A stretch of 64,000 nucleotides of DNA. Origin: Paenibacillus kobensis NBRC 15729 (GTDB lineage Bacteria > Bacillota > Bacilli > Paenibacillales > Paenibacillaceae). The stretch covers positions 147,039-211,038 of the forward strand of contig NZ_BILZ01000005.1 of assembly GCF_004000825.1 (NCBI RefSeq). Direction: 5' to 3'. Each line of letters opens with the position of its first letter. Positions within the stretch are counted from its first letter, which is position 1. The notes beneath the pieces were generated by a model that was given only the letters and a program-made list of their open reading frames with translations, was not told the DNA's origin and did no database searches. The position numbers and the translations under genes were made by a program. Below, piece after piece: positions 17,320 to 26,328 of the stretch.

Positions 17320-18458
17320 ACTAACAACTCCTTCTCGATTTGGTTGTCCGGCCATTGGGATAAGCTGCGCCCATGAACATCGATGTAAGCCTCTTTCCAT
17401 CGGTCCATGCCGAATGCGACGCAGCCCGACTGCAAGAGCGCATCGGCAGTATCTGTAATCTCGTACTTGGAGCAGAGCGTATCCGCGCAGTAGTTGAAAG
17501 AGGCGATCGATACTTCTTTATTGCTAGAGGTGGTGACGAGCAATTCGTATTTGGCGTTGCTCATCATCTGGTAGGCTCCCTTAGTCTTCAGATCTTGGCT
17601 GAAAAAGAACGGGTCGGTCGCCGTTGCGATTCTCCCCTTCATGCCTAACGATTCAAAAAAGCGCCAGACATCCTCCATAATCTGATTGCGCATCGTGACG
17701 ACCCAATCTTCCTTACCGACATATACAATTTCCCGCATCGTAAATTCGTTGCGTCTAAAGTTATTTTTCCGCCATTCGATCTCGTGCCGGAAGCATCTCC
17801 CTTTGCCTGTCAATATGGTTTCAGTGGTTAGCTTCTTCCCTTGAAGCTCCTCGTAACAGTGATAGCAAATGCACGGCTGCAGTACATCGCCATGGAAACA
17901 CAAGGAATCGTCATACGACTCCTGCTGCGCATTGGCACGGAAATGGTTGATCGATTGGTAATTGTGCGGCACGGAGACAACGCCGTAAATATTTTGCGGA
18001 AAATGAATATGGTATTGATTGCGGTCCATATTGTTCTTATTCAATACCGAAGGATAATCTCTTAATGCCGCGCCATAGCTCATAGCGATGCGCAAAAATT
18101 GTTCATCCAATTTCTCGAGCAAACGAATATCGAATTCGTCGTAATAGCCTTGCGGGGCTGCATCCGCCTCCGTTGTCGCAGCAGTCTCCATGGAAGACTC
18201 CTCGCCGATGTTGCTCTTCACGACTCGTTCTTTGATCACGCGCGTATGTTCAAGGCTGACGCAAAGCTCTTGATAGGACGCCCGCAATTCATTCAACGGC
18301 GCCGAATGCTGATCGCAATCGCTGACGGTCAGATGGACGGCATGCGCCTCTTTGTCATATGAAACGGCCGTTATCATTTCGGATAAATACGGAATGCGGT
18401 CTAACAAGATTCCGGCTTTGTCAACCAGCTTTCCTGGTATTTCAAGCGTTACATCCAT
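17316..18458 (-). CDS. Amino acid:[carrier protein] ligase, class II aaRS-like
   Basis: A 380-residue protein related to the catalytic core of atypical seryl-tRNA synthetases but without their tRNA-binding arm. Visible class II signatures are CFRHEIEWRKNNFRRNEFTM (motif 2, near residues 240-260) and CVAFGMDRWKEA (motif 3, near 350). The cluster CICYHC near 200 and a later cysteine could hold the zinc ion seen in this family. Such enzymes activate small amino acids (glycine or alanine in the studied bradyrhizobial examples) and load them on a carrier protein. It is the first gene of the polyketide operon, with GAGGGG 8 bases before the ATG. Confidence 0.85.
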   Translation of the reverse strand: MDVTLEIPGKLVDKAGILLDRIPYLSEMITAVSYDKEAHAVHLTVSDCDQHSAPLNELRASYQELCVSLEHTRVIKERVVKSNIGEESSMETAATTEADAAPQGYYDEFDIRLLEKLDEQFLRIAMSYGAALRDYPSVLNKNNMDRNQYHIHFPQNIYGVVSVPHNYQSINHFRANAQQESYDDSLCFHGDVLQPCICYHCYEELQGKKLTTETILTGKGRCFRHEIEWRKNNFRRNEFTMREIVYVGKEDWVVTMRNQIMEDVWRFFESLGMKGRIATATDPFFFSQDLKTKGAYQMMSNAKYELLVTTSSNKEVSIASFNYCADTLCSKYEITDTADALLQSGCVAFGMDRWKEAYIDVHGRSLSQWPDNQIEKELLV

Positions 18459-18852
18459 TACCTTAGCCCCTCTCGATTAGATATGTGCCGATATTTCGAC
18501 TTCAACCAGTTTTATCTTTTCTGTACCACCGCCTCATGTTATTATTTTACATACCATGCAGAGGATAGCTAAAATAGATTGTGTAAACAGCTGCACAACG
18601 CCTAACAACGCTTCTCATCGACGCCCGCTGCTGGCAATCGCCATACAGTCAACGGCTAGTTCAAGAATGAATGAAAGTTATGGGAGCGAGTTATCCTCAG
18701 CAGGCTTGATAAGGGGGGGATGCGGGTAGCGTTGCGGCTTTGGGGCTAGCTTCATGATACAACTTACTATCTAGCCCAATTGCAAGCAATAGAATCTGTA
18801 GAATAAACACGCATGTAAAATGTTAGCCCATGTCGAAAAGAGAGGGACGATC
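18459..18852. promoter_or_regulatory. Divergent control region of polyketide operon and AraC-type regulator
   Basis: About 390 bases without a gene, between the leftward polyketide operon and the rightward regulator. The part next to the ligase is AT-rich (18530-18580) and includes TAAAAT on the minus strand as a possible -10. TTGCAA near 18780 could be a -35 for the regulator. No clear operator palindrome was found, so it is annotated as a control region only by position. Confidence 0.45.
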
Positions 18853-19596
18853 GTGAAATTCAAAACAATCATTCGTGACAGCATCTTATTTCCGGGGGGG
18901 TTCGTAAAGTGGTCGCTTTGCAAATATGATTTTATATTTATTAAATCCGATGAGGTCGTGGAAGTTGGCTTCAACCGTACCGATGCCAAGTTAAGCGGAG
19001 AGACAGCCGGACTATTTCAATGCAGCTACGGTCCATTCTCCATTCGAGCCGCTAGCAACCGTTCCGTCCGCATTAAAGGCATTACCTTTTCTTGCGGCAT
19101 GATTTTGCATAAAAATTTTTTTACAACCGATTTCGATCAAGCACCCTTTCTCGCCATGCTGCAAGAGAGCGCACCGCTCGAAGCGTGCCGTTCCGGCATC
19201 CTCAAGGCGATGGAAAATTTCAATCTCCCCCAGCAGCAGCAAGGCAACCGGGAACGGATTGACCCGAGATTGATTCAATTGAACCGGTACATTCGTACAA
19301 ACTACACCGCGCCAATAACCCTGCAGGACTTAGCAGATTTTGTTGGTGTTCACCCTACCTATTTAAGCAACACCTATTCGAAAGTATTCAAGATTTCTCC
19401 TATTTTTTATGTGAACCAATTAAGAATGAATGCAGCCAAGGAGCTGCTGATTCAATCGGACAAATCGATTAATGAAATCGCACATACGGTCGGCTATAAC
19501 AGCGTGTCGCAATTCAGCTTAATCTTCAAACGATTCCATTCGAAGACCCCGAGCGCGTTTAGAAGAGAATCCATGGAGTCCCGGGAAACCGACTAG
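18853..19596 (+). CDS. AraC/XylS-family transcriptional regulator
   Basis: About 247 residues with a C-terminal AraC DNA-binding domain (about residues 145-240): the first helix-turn-helix is at LQDLADFVGVHPTYLSN and the second at INEIAHTVGYNSVSQFSLIF, followed by FHSKTPSAFRR. The N-terminal half resembles no sensor domain I can name. A GTG at 18853, 6 bases after GAGGG, is preferred to the ATG at 18820, which has no ribosome-binding site. Its divergent position suggests it controls the polyketide operon. Confidence 0.88.
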   Translation: MKFKTIIRDSILFPGGFVKWSLCKYDFIFIKSDEVVEVGFNRTDAKLSGETAGLFQCSYGPFSIRAASNRSVRIKGITFSCGMILHKNFFTTDFDQAPFLAMLQESAPLEACRSGILKAMENFNLPQQQQGNRERIDPRLIQLNRYIRTNYTAPITLQDLADFVGVHPTYLSNTYSKVFKISPIFYVNQLRMNAAKELLIQSDKSINEIAHTVGYNSVSQFSLIFKRFHSKTPSAFRRESMESRETD

Positions 19597-19624
19597 ATCA
19601 TTTAAGTGCAAAGGAACGTGTCCA

Positions 19625-20629
19625 ATGGAGACGAAACAGTTGCCGGTTAACGATCCCTTCCTGAAAGGCTATGTGCATCATGCCTGCTGCTTCTCCATCA
19701 TCGATCCCCTCAATAATGAGCAGGATGCGCTATGGTTTGCCAATCAATTCATTCAACTCACTTGCCAGACAAACATTGGCCTGAACCGCAGCGCGCAATT
19801 GGATTTCGTGCACGAGACCTTTTTTGCCGCTTATGATTACTTATTGACCATACAAAATTTGCACAAAAATATAATTAAGAAGTATACAGGCGGCGTCATT
19901 GGATTTGTAATTGACCGGATTAATGAAGATAACTATATCGAGCTAATGGTGAATGAATTTCATCTTCCCGGCTCGCCGTCGTATCAAATGAAAGACCATA
20001 ATCACAATATCTTTATTTACGGCTACAACGTGAACGAAGAGCTGGTTTATGCACGGTATATGCACAATGGCAGCTTCTCAGATGCTGCGCTTCCTTATCG
20101 CACAATTGAAACGGCTTTCCAAACGACCAATGATAGATCCGAATGGTCGCAGTATACGAAGCTTTACAAAAAGAAAACAGGGGCCATCACATTCGACGGC
20201 AAACGGTTTTTCGGCTACATTGCCGACTATTTGAATGCCTCCTGTTACTTCCGAGAAGACGACGATAAAGCCTATGGAATAGCCGTTTATCATTACATAA
20301 TCGACTATTTTGACCGCTTGGAACACAACGAGACCTCCGACGATATCCGGATTCTCCATCTCTTATGGGAGCACAAAAGAAGCATGTCCCATAGCATGCA
20401 TTACTTATCGAACAATCGCCTGATGGATATTGAATCCGCCGTGATCGAACAAGTCGATACAATCGAGAATCAGACGCTGCTATTACGAAATTTGCACCTC
20501 AAAAAACAAATCAAACAAGACAAGCTTTCGATAAAGAAAATCAAAGAGCAGCTAATTGCGATCAAGGAAAGGGAAACGATGCTTTATACGAGATTGGCGG
20601 AAAAGCGGGATAATTTGGTTATCTATTAA
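19625..20629 (+). CDS. Uncharacterised protein, possible papain/BtrH-like fold
   Basis: A 334-residue protein whose function I cannot assign. Near the N-terminus is HACCFSI (residues 18-24). Near residue 126 is HNIFIYGYN, resembling the His-x(n)-GY segment of papain, C39 and BtrH-type folds. The last 70 residues are rich in charged heptads and look like a coiled coil. Proteins of this general shape occur beside Paenibacillus non-ribosomal and polyketide clusters. BtrH-type proteins transfer acyl groups from carrier proteins, which would suit this locus, but that is inference. It follows the AraC-type regulator by 28 bases and ends at a strong terminator. Confidence 0.6.
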   Translation: METKQLPVNDPFLKGYVHHACCFSIIDPLNNEQDALWFANQFIQLTCQTNIGLNRSAQLDFVHETFFAAYDYLLTIQNLHKNIIKKYTGGVIGFVIDRINEDNYIELMVNEFHLPGSPSYQMKDHNHNIFIYGYNVNEELVYARYMHNGSFSDAALPYRTIETAFQTTNDRSEWSQYTKLYKKKTGAITFDGKRFFGYIADYLNASCYFREDDDKAYGIAVYHYIIDYFDRLEHNETSDDIRILHLLWEHKRSMSHSMHYLSNNRLMDIESAVIEQVDTIENQTLLLRNLHLKKQIKQDKLSIKKIKEQLIAIKERETMLYTRLAEKRDNLVIY

Positions 20630-20669
20630 AAATAGCAGCGCTAGGGCGAATGTCCCTGCGCTGCTATTT
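20630..20669 (+). terminator. Rho-independent terminator between convergent genes
   Basis: A perfect 11-base stem (AAATAGCAGCG with CGCTGCTATTT) with an inner AGGG/CCCT pairing, starting at the stop of the BtrH-like gene and lying before the convergent LacI-type gene. Confidence 0.8.
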
Positions 20670-20701
20670 CAATTCCATTTTATTGAATGATGACACTGAT
20701 A

Positions 20702-21739
20702 CTAAAGCTCTTGGACGAATCCCCCGCAAGATTCGCGGAAAATGAAAGGCGTCTCGAACACGACCGCTTTCGGCTTAGTCAAGGGATCAAGAATCCTTCC
20801 CATTGCCAAGCGGATACATGCGGCGGCCATCTCTTCCACGGGCAGCTTGACCGTCGAAAGGGACGGAACGCTGTATTTCTCTGCATCATGGTCGCCGTAC
20901 GTCAGAATCTCCATCTCATCGGGAATTCTGATATTAGCGCGATGGAATACAGGAAGAGCTGCGACAGCCATGGTACCGAGCGGGAAAAACATGGCCGTTG
21001 GCAGTTCGCCGCCTCCCTCCACGATCTTCCTGGCCGCCGCATTCCCGCCCTCCATCGTCATCGGAGCAGCTTGAATATGATGTTCCTCGAGTTCGAGTCC
21101 GTACTTGGCGCACGACTCGACGAATCCCTTGAAGCGCAAATTATTCTCCGACCTCACAAGATGGTCAGGCACAATTGTACCGACCTTCTTGTGCCCCCGC
21201 ATCGCAAATAATTCTGCCGACTTGCGGCCGATCTCGTAAGTATCGACATGGACGCAGCTATAGGACCTGCTATTGCGATTGAACAGCACGGTCGGCACGC
21301 TTAGCGGATTGTCTTCGAGATAACGCTGATCCTCAGCGGAAATGCCCGTTAGAATCACGCCATGGTACATGCCGCTATCGCATATTTCTTTTATTCTATG
21401 GATGTTCTTCCGCTTGAACGGCTGGATCGTCATCTCGAATGCGTACTCTTGCTCCAGAATCGAACTTTGAGCACCCAAGAAAAAACGCCCCAACAAGTCG
21501 GAAGAGAGGTCGGACGGCCAGAACGTCGCGATGACCGGGAGGCTGCGAACGCCGGATTGTCTTAACCGTCTTGCCGACATGTTGGGTACATAACCGACGC
21601 CTTGCGCAGCATCCAGGATCAACTGCTGCGTTTTTTTCGAGATGCGCATTTCGTCTCCCCGGCCGTTGAGCACGATCGAAACCGTTCCCGCGGAAAGTTT
21701 CGTTTTCTCGGCGATTTCTTTTATCGTAGACATCCCCAC
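20702..21739 (-). CDS. LacI-family transcriptional regulator
   Basis: About 345 residues. The N-terminal helix-turn-helix reads STIKEIAEKTKLSAGTVSIV, followed by the hinge-helix region NMSARRLR and a periplasmic-binding-protein-like sensor domain. The GTG at 21739 lies 7 bases after GAGGAG and is preferred; an ATG follows two codons later. It is divergent from the MFS gene, and a LacI-type palindrome sits between them. It probably represses that gene and the esterase until a plant-polysaccharide-derived sugar appears; the inducer is unknown. Confidence 0.9.
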   Translation of the reverse strand: MGMSTIKEIAEKTKLSAGTVSIVLNGRGDEMRISKKTQQLILDAAQGVGYVPNMSARRLRQSGVRSLPVIATFWPSDLSSDLLGRFFLGAQSSILEQEYAFEMTIQPFKRKNIHRIKEICDSGMYHGVILTGISAEDQRYLEDNPLSVPTVLFNRNSRSYSCVHVDTYEIGRKSAELFAMRGHKKVGTIVPDHLVRSENNLRFKGFVESCAKYGLELEEHHIQAAPMTMEGGNAAARKIVEGGGELPTAMFFPLGTMAVAALPVFHRANIRIPDEMEILTYGDHDAEKYSVPSLSTVKLPVEEMAAACIRLAMGRILDPLTKPKAVVFETPFIFRESCGGFVQEL

Positions 21740-21875
21740 CTGTCCACTCCTCATTCGTAATACTCCATTAATACGGAAAAGCACCGGCAATGTCAATCGC
21801 ACACTTGCTTCGTCGGCTTGGATGGCCATCAATATTGACTTTAGTCCCAATCCCCCTTACGATCTAATAGCCAGA

Positions 21876-21895
21876 TTGCTAAAACGTAATTGCAA
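21876..21895. promoter_or_regulatory. Predicted LacI-family operator 1
   Basis: TTGCTAAAACGTAATTGCAA is an imperfect palindrome with a central CG, the hallmark of LacI/GalR operators. It lies between the regulator and the MFS gene, 31 bases before the MFS start codon. A near copy precedes the esterase. Confidence 0.75.
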
Positions 21896-21926
21896 TAGTG
21901 CATTATATCCCTCAGGAGGTCAGCGT

Positions 21927-23171
21927 ATGACATCACCACCCGTCCGTGCAATTGATGAACCATTAACGGATACGAGAATTTGGACGGCAGATTTTATTAA
22001 ACTGACGATTGTGACAACACTGCTTCGAATCTGCACGCAAGTCCAGATTACATCCATGCCGCTGTTCTTTCTGCATCTGGGAGGCAGCCATGCATTAGCC
22101 GGACTGTCCATGACATTCTTTACATTGGCCGCGCTTCTGACGAGACCGCTTATCGGCGTATCGCTCGACACTTACGGGAGAAAGCCCATCCTTCTCTGGG
22201 GGGCTGTCGTGTATACGATCTCGACCATATTATACGGCTTAGTAGCCTTCATACCTGCGCTGATCTTCTTGAGAATCATGCACGGCATTTCTTTCTCGGC
22301 AAGTTCGACGGCAACCAGTACAATGGTCTCAGACGTCCTGCCGGAAGATAAAATGACGCAAGGCATCTCTTACTTCGGACTCTTCGGAACGCTGGCCGTG
22401 GCGATTGCGCCTTCTGCCACGCTTTATCTATTGGAGGTTTCCGACTATGCCGTACTCTACTACTTGACCGGTGCCGTATCGCTGCTAGCCCTGCTGATCA
22501 GCGTACGTATCGAATCCGAGAAGAAGAGAAAGCGCAAGGAACTGGCAGCGAACATCGTAAGTCCGCCGTCGAAGCAGCATTCACCGGACGCGGCAGGACA
22601 TTGGCACAAATTCGTGGAGCTTCGTGCCGTTCCCCCTTCGGTCGTCGTCTTGTTCGTATCGTTGGCAACCAGTGCGGTCATGGTATTCCTCCCGTCATTC
22701 GCGATCGGGAAGGGCATCGACCATATCGGCGTAGTTTTCGTCGTTCAGGCCTCTGCACTGGCGCTTTCCCGTTTCATCGTTGGAGTATGGACCGCAAGGA
22801 TGAGTCCGCGCTTCGTCATCCCCATCAATTTAATTGCGCTCGGGATTGCGCTTGGCGGAATCAGTTTTTCAAGCACATTGCGGGAACTGATCCTTTGGGC
22901 CATCTTATTCGGATTCACGAGCGGCTGTCTTATCCCTCAGCTTAATGCGATGGCCATTACGAACGCGGACCAGGCCAACCGCGGCAAGGCTAACGCCACA
23001 TTCTATATCGCGCTCGATTTCGGAATCGGCGCCGGTGCCGCAGGTTGGGGGCTCTTGTCCGATTTCATCGAAATGCGTTGGATCTTCCTGTTCGCCGCCT
23101 TCCTCATGATTTTCGCTTTGTCGGCGTTCGCTTACATGGAAAGTTCACGGCGGAGGAATGCGGGCAATTAA
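21927..23171 (+). CDS. MFS transporter
   Basis: About 414 residues and roughly twelve membrane segments. The loop 2-3 signature GVSLDTYGRKPILL of the major facilitator superfamily is clear. The ATG at 21927 follows AGGAGG by 7 bases; the frame is open further upstream but that part is not membrane-like and crosses the operator. Control by the divergent LacI-type regulator, and the esterase downstream, suggest uptake or efflux of a sugar or aromatic released from plant cell wall. The substrate cannot be told from sequence. Confidence 0.88.
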   Translation: MTSPPVRAIDEPLTDTRIWTADFIKLTIVTTLLRICTQVQITSMPLFFLHLGGSHALAGLSMTFFTLAALLTRPLIGVSLDTYGRKPILLWGAVVYTISTILYGLVAFIPALIFLRIMHGISFSASSTATSTMVSDVLPEDKMTQGISYFGLFGTLAVAIAPSATLYLLEVSDYAVLYYLTGAVSLLALLISVRIESEKKRKRKELAANIVSPPSKQHSPDAAGHWHKFVELRAVPPSVVVLFVSLATSAVMVFLPSFAIGKGIDHIGVVFVVQASALALSRFIVGVWTARMSPRFVIPINLIALGIALGGISFSSTLRELILWAILFGFTSGCLIPQLNAMAITNADQANRGKANATFYIALDFGIGAGAAGWGLLSDFIEMRWIFLFAAFLMIFALSAFAYMESSRRRNAGN

Positions 23172-23231
23172 CCCCAATTTATGGTTGACTTTTTAGACAA
23201 GTAGCGTTAAGATTCACGCGTAAACTATTAT

Positions 23232-23251
23232 TTGCTAAAACGAAAATGCAA
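23232..23251. promoter_or_regulatory. Predicted LacI-family operator 2
   Basis: TTGCTAAAACGAAAATGCAA matches operator 1 in 18 of 20 positions and keeps the TTGC...CG...GCAA frame. It lies about 100 bases before the inferred start of the esterase gene, so MFS and esterase genes should respond to the same regulator. Confidence 0.75.
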
Positions 23252-23352
23252 TGATGGAAGGCTGTGATCGATGCAGGAAATCAAGGGGCAGCGCGAGCGA
23301 CCCGAACATGGCGGTAAGACATACTCGCAATGTACAAAAGGAGGAGATTGTT

Positions 23353-25431
23353 CTGAATAGGGGAAAGAAGCTGTTGTGGCGACCCATTATGATGATCTTA
23401 GCGATTGTATCTTTGTTATCTGTAAGTTTTCTCGGTCCATGGCCTGGCGTTTCTGCGGCTGCTGCCAAAGACAAGCCTGCATTTAAACAGAATGGCGCCA
23501 TCGTACTGTCGGTCGGCGAATCCTATTCGCTTGAGATCGTCAATAAACCCGCCGGTGCGAGTTATGTCTGGAGCAGCGACAAAAAATCAGTGGCAGCGGT
23601 GGACCAGAACGGACTCATTAAAGCCACTTCAGCCGGGTCTGCGAACATCACTTGCAAAATAGCAGTCAACAATAAAACGGAATTACTCGCCGTGAAAGTC
23701 ATCGTCAAGGAGGCTCATGTGAACCCATCAACGGAACCAGCTAAAGTACCTGTCGACAAGAACGGATTCGATACCAGCGGAAGAATGGTTGCCTACTTCG
23801 GCTCGCCGGTCATAGACGGCAATACGGATCCTGTATGGAATAAAGCGCAAGCGGTTTCACCAAAACATACATCAAGCAATATCGACACCACCGCAACATT
23901 TAAGGCATTATGGGACGACCGCGCGCTTTACATTCTTGCAGAGGTGAAAGACCGCGACTTATCCGTACAATCCGGAACGCCTTACATGCAAGATTCCGTG
24001 GAGTTATTTCTTGACGAGAACAATAACAAATCGCAGGAATACGGCGTAGACGATTTGCATTTCCGCGTGAATTATGAGAATTTGCTGTCCGTGGACAACG
24101 GAACTTCCGAACGCTTCTACACAGCGGCAAGAAAAACGGCAGACGGATATATCATTGAAACAAGAATTGCTTTGAATGCGAAGCCGGACAACGGCAAGGT
24201 GCTTGGCATCGAATTACAGGTGAACGACGCAAAAGGATCGGAGCGAGTCGGCACTATTAACGTATTCGATTCGACTGGCACCGCCTGGAACGATACGACG
24301 AAGTTCGGCGAAGTATTGCTCACGGGCAAGGCAAAGGGCGATGTCAGCGGGCTGAATCCCTACGATCTCATCAATTTGATCAAAAGCACGCTGAAGCTGG
24401 ATCTCAAGCTTTATAAAAATGCAAATATCGTTACAGATGCGATTGCCAAGGCTTTCGCCGACAATGTACTCAAGGAACAAAAGGTTACTCAAGAACAAAT
24501 CGATAAACAATATGCCGCCATCAAAGAAGCGATCGGCAAGCTGGAAATGACGGATGAAGCGGCGAACGAGAAATATTTCAAGCCGGTTCCAGATGAATAT
24601 CGCCAGGATAACAGCAAAGCGGGGACGATTGAAAGCTTATCGTATAAAGCGGCTAACTTAACCGGCGGTACGGACGACAAGAAACTCAATGTTTATCTTC
24701 CGTACGGATATGACTCTTCCAATCCCAATAAGAAATACAATGTCCTATACTTGATGCATGGCGGGGGCGAGAACGAGAATCTTATCTTCGGCGGGCCCGG
24801 CCAGAGCAAAGAGATGAAGAAAATACTGGACAATATGATTGCAAACGGTGACATCGAGCCGCTTATAGTCGTGACCCCTACGTTCTACGGCGGCAAGGAT
24901 GATGTTGCGCTCTTCCATGAGGAACTAATCAATAAGGTTGTTCCGTTGGTGGAAACCAAGTACAATACCTATACCAAATCCGGAAGCTTGGACGACTTGA
25001 AAGCATCCCGCGAGCATCGGGCATTCGGCGGATTCTCCATGGGTTCGGTCACGACGTGGTATACCTTTATCTACGCTCTTGACTACTTTAAGTACTACTT
25101 GCCGTTAAGCGGCGACAGCTGGGTTCTCGAGCAGAGAGGCGGCGGCCTCCAGCCGAAGGAAACGGCGGCATACCTTGCCGACGTTGCGAAGAAGTCCGGG
25201 TATAAGCCGCAGGATTACTACATTTTCAGCGCCACCGGCACCCAGGATATTGCGTATCCGAACTTGAAGCCTCAGATCGACGCGATGAAACAGTTAACCG
25301 ATACCTTCGTCTATTCTTCGGATACGAAGAAAGGAAACTTCTACTTTATCGCTGCCGATGGCGGCACGCATGCTTGGAACTGGGTCAACCAGTACATTTA
25401 TGACATATTGCCGGATCTCTTCCGCAGCTAA
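23353..25431 (+). CDS. Secreted CBM9 / CE1 feruloyl-esterase-like enzyme
   Basis: An extracellular multidomain enzyme of about 692 residues. It has a signal peptide (basic start, hydrophobic core ending at VSAAAA), then an Ig-like BIG2 domain, a family 9 carbohydrate-binding module (GSPVIDGNTDPVWNKA onward), a helical spacer and a C-terminal esterase domain of the XynZ/feruloyl-esterase type. Esterase motifs are YLMHGGGENE, the nucleophile elbow GGFSMGS and the histidine region GGTHAWNW. It would remove ferulate or acetate groups from arabinoxylan. The reading frame has ATGs at 23251 and 23308 without good ribosome-binding sites. AAAGGAGGAG lies 6 bases before a CTG at 23353, directly ahead of the signal peptide, so an unusual CTG start is proposed. 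Confidence 0.85.
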   Translation: MNRGKKLLWRPIMMILAIVSLLSVSFLGPWPGVSAAAAKDKPAFKQNGAIVLSVGESYSLEIVNKPAGASYVWSSDKKSVAAVDQNGLIKATSAGSANITCKIAVNNKTELLAVKVIVKEAHVNPSTEPAKVPVDKNGFDTSGRMVAYFGSPVIDGNTDPVWNKAQAVSPKHTSSNIDTTATFKALWDDRALYILAEVKDRDLSVQSGTPYMQDSVELFLDENNNKSQEYGVDDLHFRVNYENLLSVDNGTSERFYTAARKTADGYIIETRIALNAKPDNGKVLGIELQVNDAKGSERVGTINVFDSTGTAWNDTTKFGEVLLTGKAKGDVSGLNPYDLINLIKSTLKLDLKLYKNANIVTDAIAKAFADNVLKEQKVTQEQIDKQYAAIKEAIGKLEMTDEAANEKYFKPVPDEYRQDNSKAGTIESLSYKAANLTGGTDDKKLNVYLPYGYDSSNPNKKYNVLYLMHGGGENENLIFGGPGQSKEMKKILDNMIANGDIEPLIVVTPTFYGGKDDVALFHEELINKVVPLVETKYNTYTKSGSLDDLKASREHRAFGGFSMGSVTTWYTFIYALDYFKYYLPLSGDSWVLEQRGGGLQPKETAAYLADVAKKSGYKPQDYYIFSATGTQDIAYPNLKPQIDAMKQLTDTFVYSSDTKKGNFYFIAADGGTHAWNWVNQYIYDILPDLFRS

Positions 25432-25486
25432 AGAGCGGTTGTTAACAGGTTGATTTTCTCGACATCGACTTACAGATGATATCGCC

Positions 25487-25530
25487 AGAATGGCCGAGCA
25501 GCTCACAGAGCCCTCGGCCATTCTCTTCTT
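25487..25530 (+). terminator. Rho-independent terminator after the esterase gene
   Basis: A perfect 12-base stem (AGAATGGCCGAG with CTCGGCCATTCT) with a 14-base loop, followed by a pyrimidine-rich tract. It lies between the esterase and the convergent gene at 25575. Confidence 0.75.
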
Positions 25531-25574
25531 CGACTGTCCGCCGTTATCGTCTTTTCTTTCGTTCTCTTGTATTT

Positions 25575-26144
25575 TCATAACTTACTAAGCCGCAGCTCAT
25601 AAAAATACTGAACAATGGGATGCTTCAGCTTGACCCTCTCGCCCATGTTTAATATCCGCTTTTTCCCGACCCGTCGGTCCACCAATGCTAGAATATTCAA
25701 TAAGATATCGTTGCTTTCTAAGCTTTCCTCTATCGAAAGGGATAAAAACTTAGTTGCTGCGACAGTAAAGTTAGATTTGCTTAAGGCTGACTGTGCTGAC
25801 ATGAGGTCCTTGGCAACCTCAGATATTTTCCTGCCTCTTGCAATGACTTTAAGACGATCCTCCGGCACTAGCCCCTTGGTATCTTTCCTGACCGCTTCAA
25901 TTTCTTCATTGCTGATCGGAATCTGGATATCCGGGTCATTCTTAATTTCCATCTCCGTCTGATACCATTTGATTAAAGTCGTTGCATCACTCAAATTTAG
26001 AATGTTCTTTTTATCGACCGTAATATAACAATTCCCTGATTTATCGGGCAAATATCGATAGCTGGTTGCACGATACTCCACCTTCCCTGATAACGCAGGA
26101 CTGAGAAAACTCTCCAGTTGTTGCTTCAATTTGCTCCAGGACAT
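25575..26144 (-). CDS. Conserved protein of unknown function (SF0329-like)
   Basis: A 189-residue soluble protein. The N-terminal part (KLKQQLESFLSPALSGKVEY, then a TSYRYLPD segment and an ITVDKKNILN segment) looks like what I recall as the SF0329 family, which has no established function. The middle carries a charged helical segment (EEIEAVRKDTKGLVPEDRLK). It has no signal peptide or membrane segment and appears to be a single-gene unit. I know of no reliable biochemical role. Confidence 0.6.
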   Translation of the reverse strand: MSWSKLKQQLESFLSPALSGKVEYRATSYRYLPDKSGNCYITVDKKNILNLSDATTLIKWYQTEMEIKNDPDIQIPISNEEIEAVRKDTKGLVPEDRLKVIARGRKISEVAKDLMSAQSALSKSNFTVAATKFLSLSIEESLESNDILLNILALVDRRVGKKRILNMGERVKLKHPIVQYFYELRLSKL

Positions 26145-26276
26145 GTATTCCTCCGATGTTCAAATAAATTCATAACGATTCAGGCAGCCATTCTATTATC
26201 TATCATACAATAATGACTGCATGGATCATAACCTGCACAAGTAACCTTGAGGATCTCAATTTCTGGAGTCCCATAC

Positions 26277-26306
26277 AAAAAGGCCACCGCTCGTTATACG
26301 GTGACC
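26277..26306 (-). terminator. Rho-independent terminator of the LysW-linked operon
   Basis: On the minus strand GGTCACCG pairs with CGGTGGCC (one G-U pair) across a 9-base loop and is followed by TTTTT. It lies 23 bases after the FMN reductase stop codon and marks the end of the long leftward operon. Confidence 0.8.
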
Positions 26307-26328
26307 TCTCTTCTTCTCCTTTTGATTA

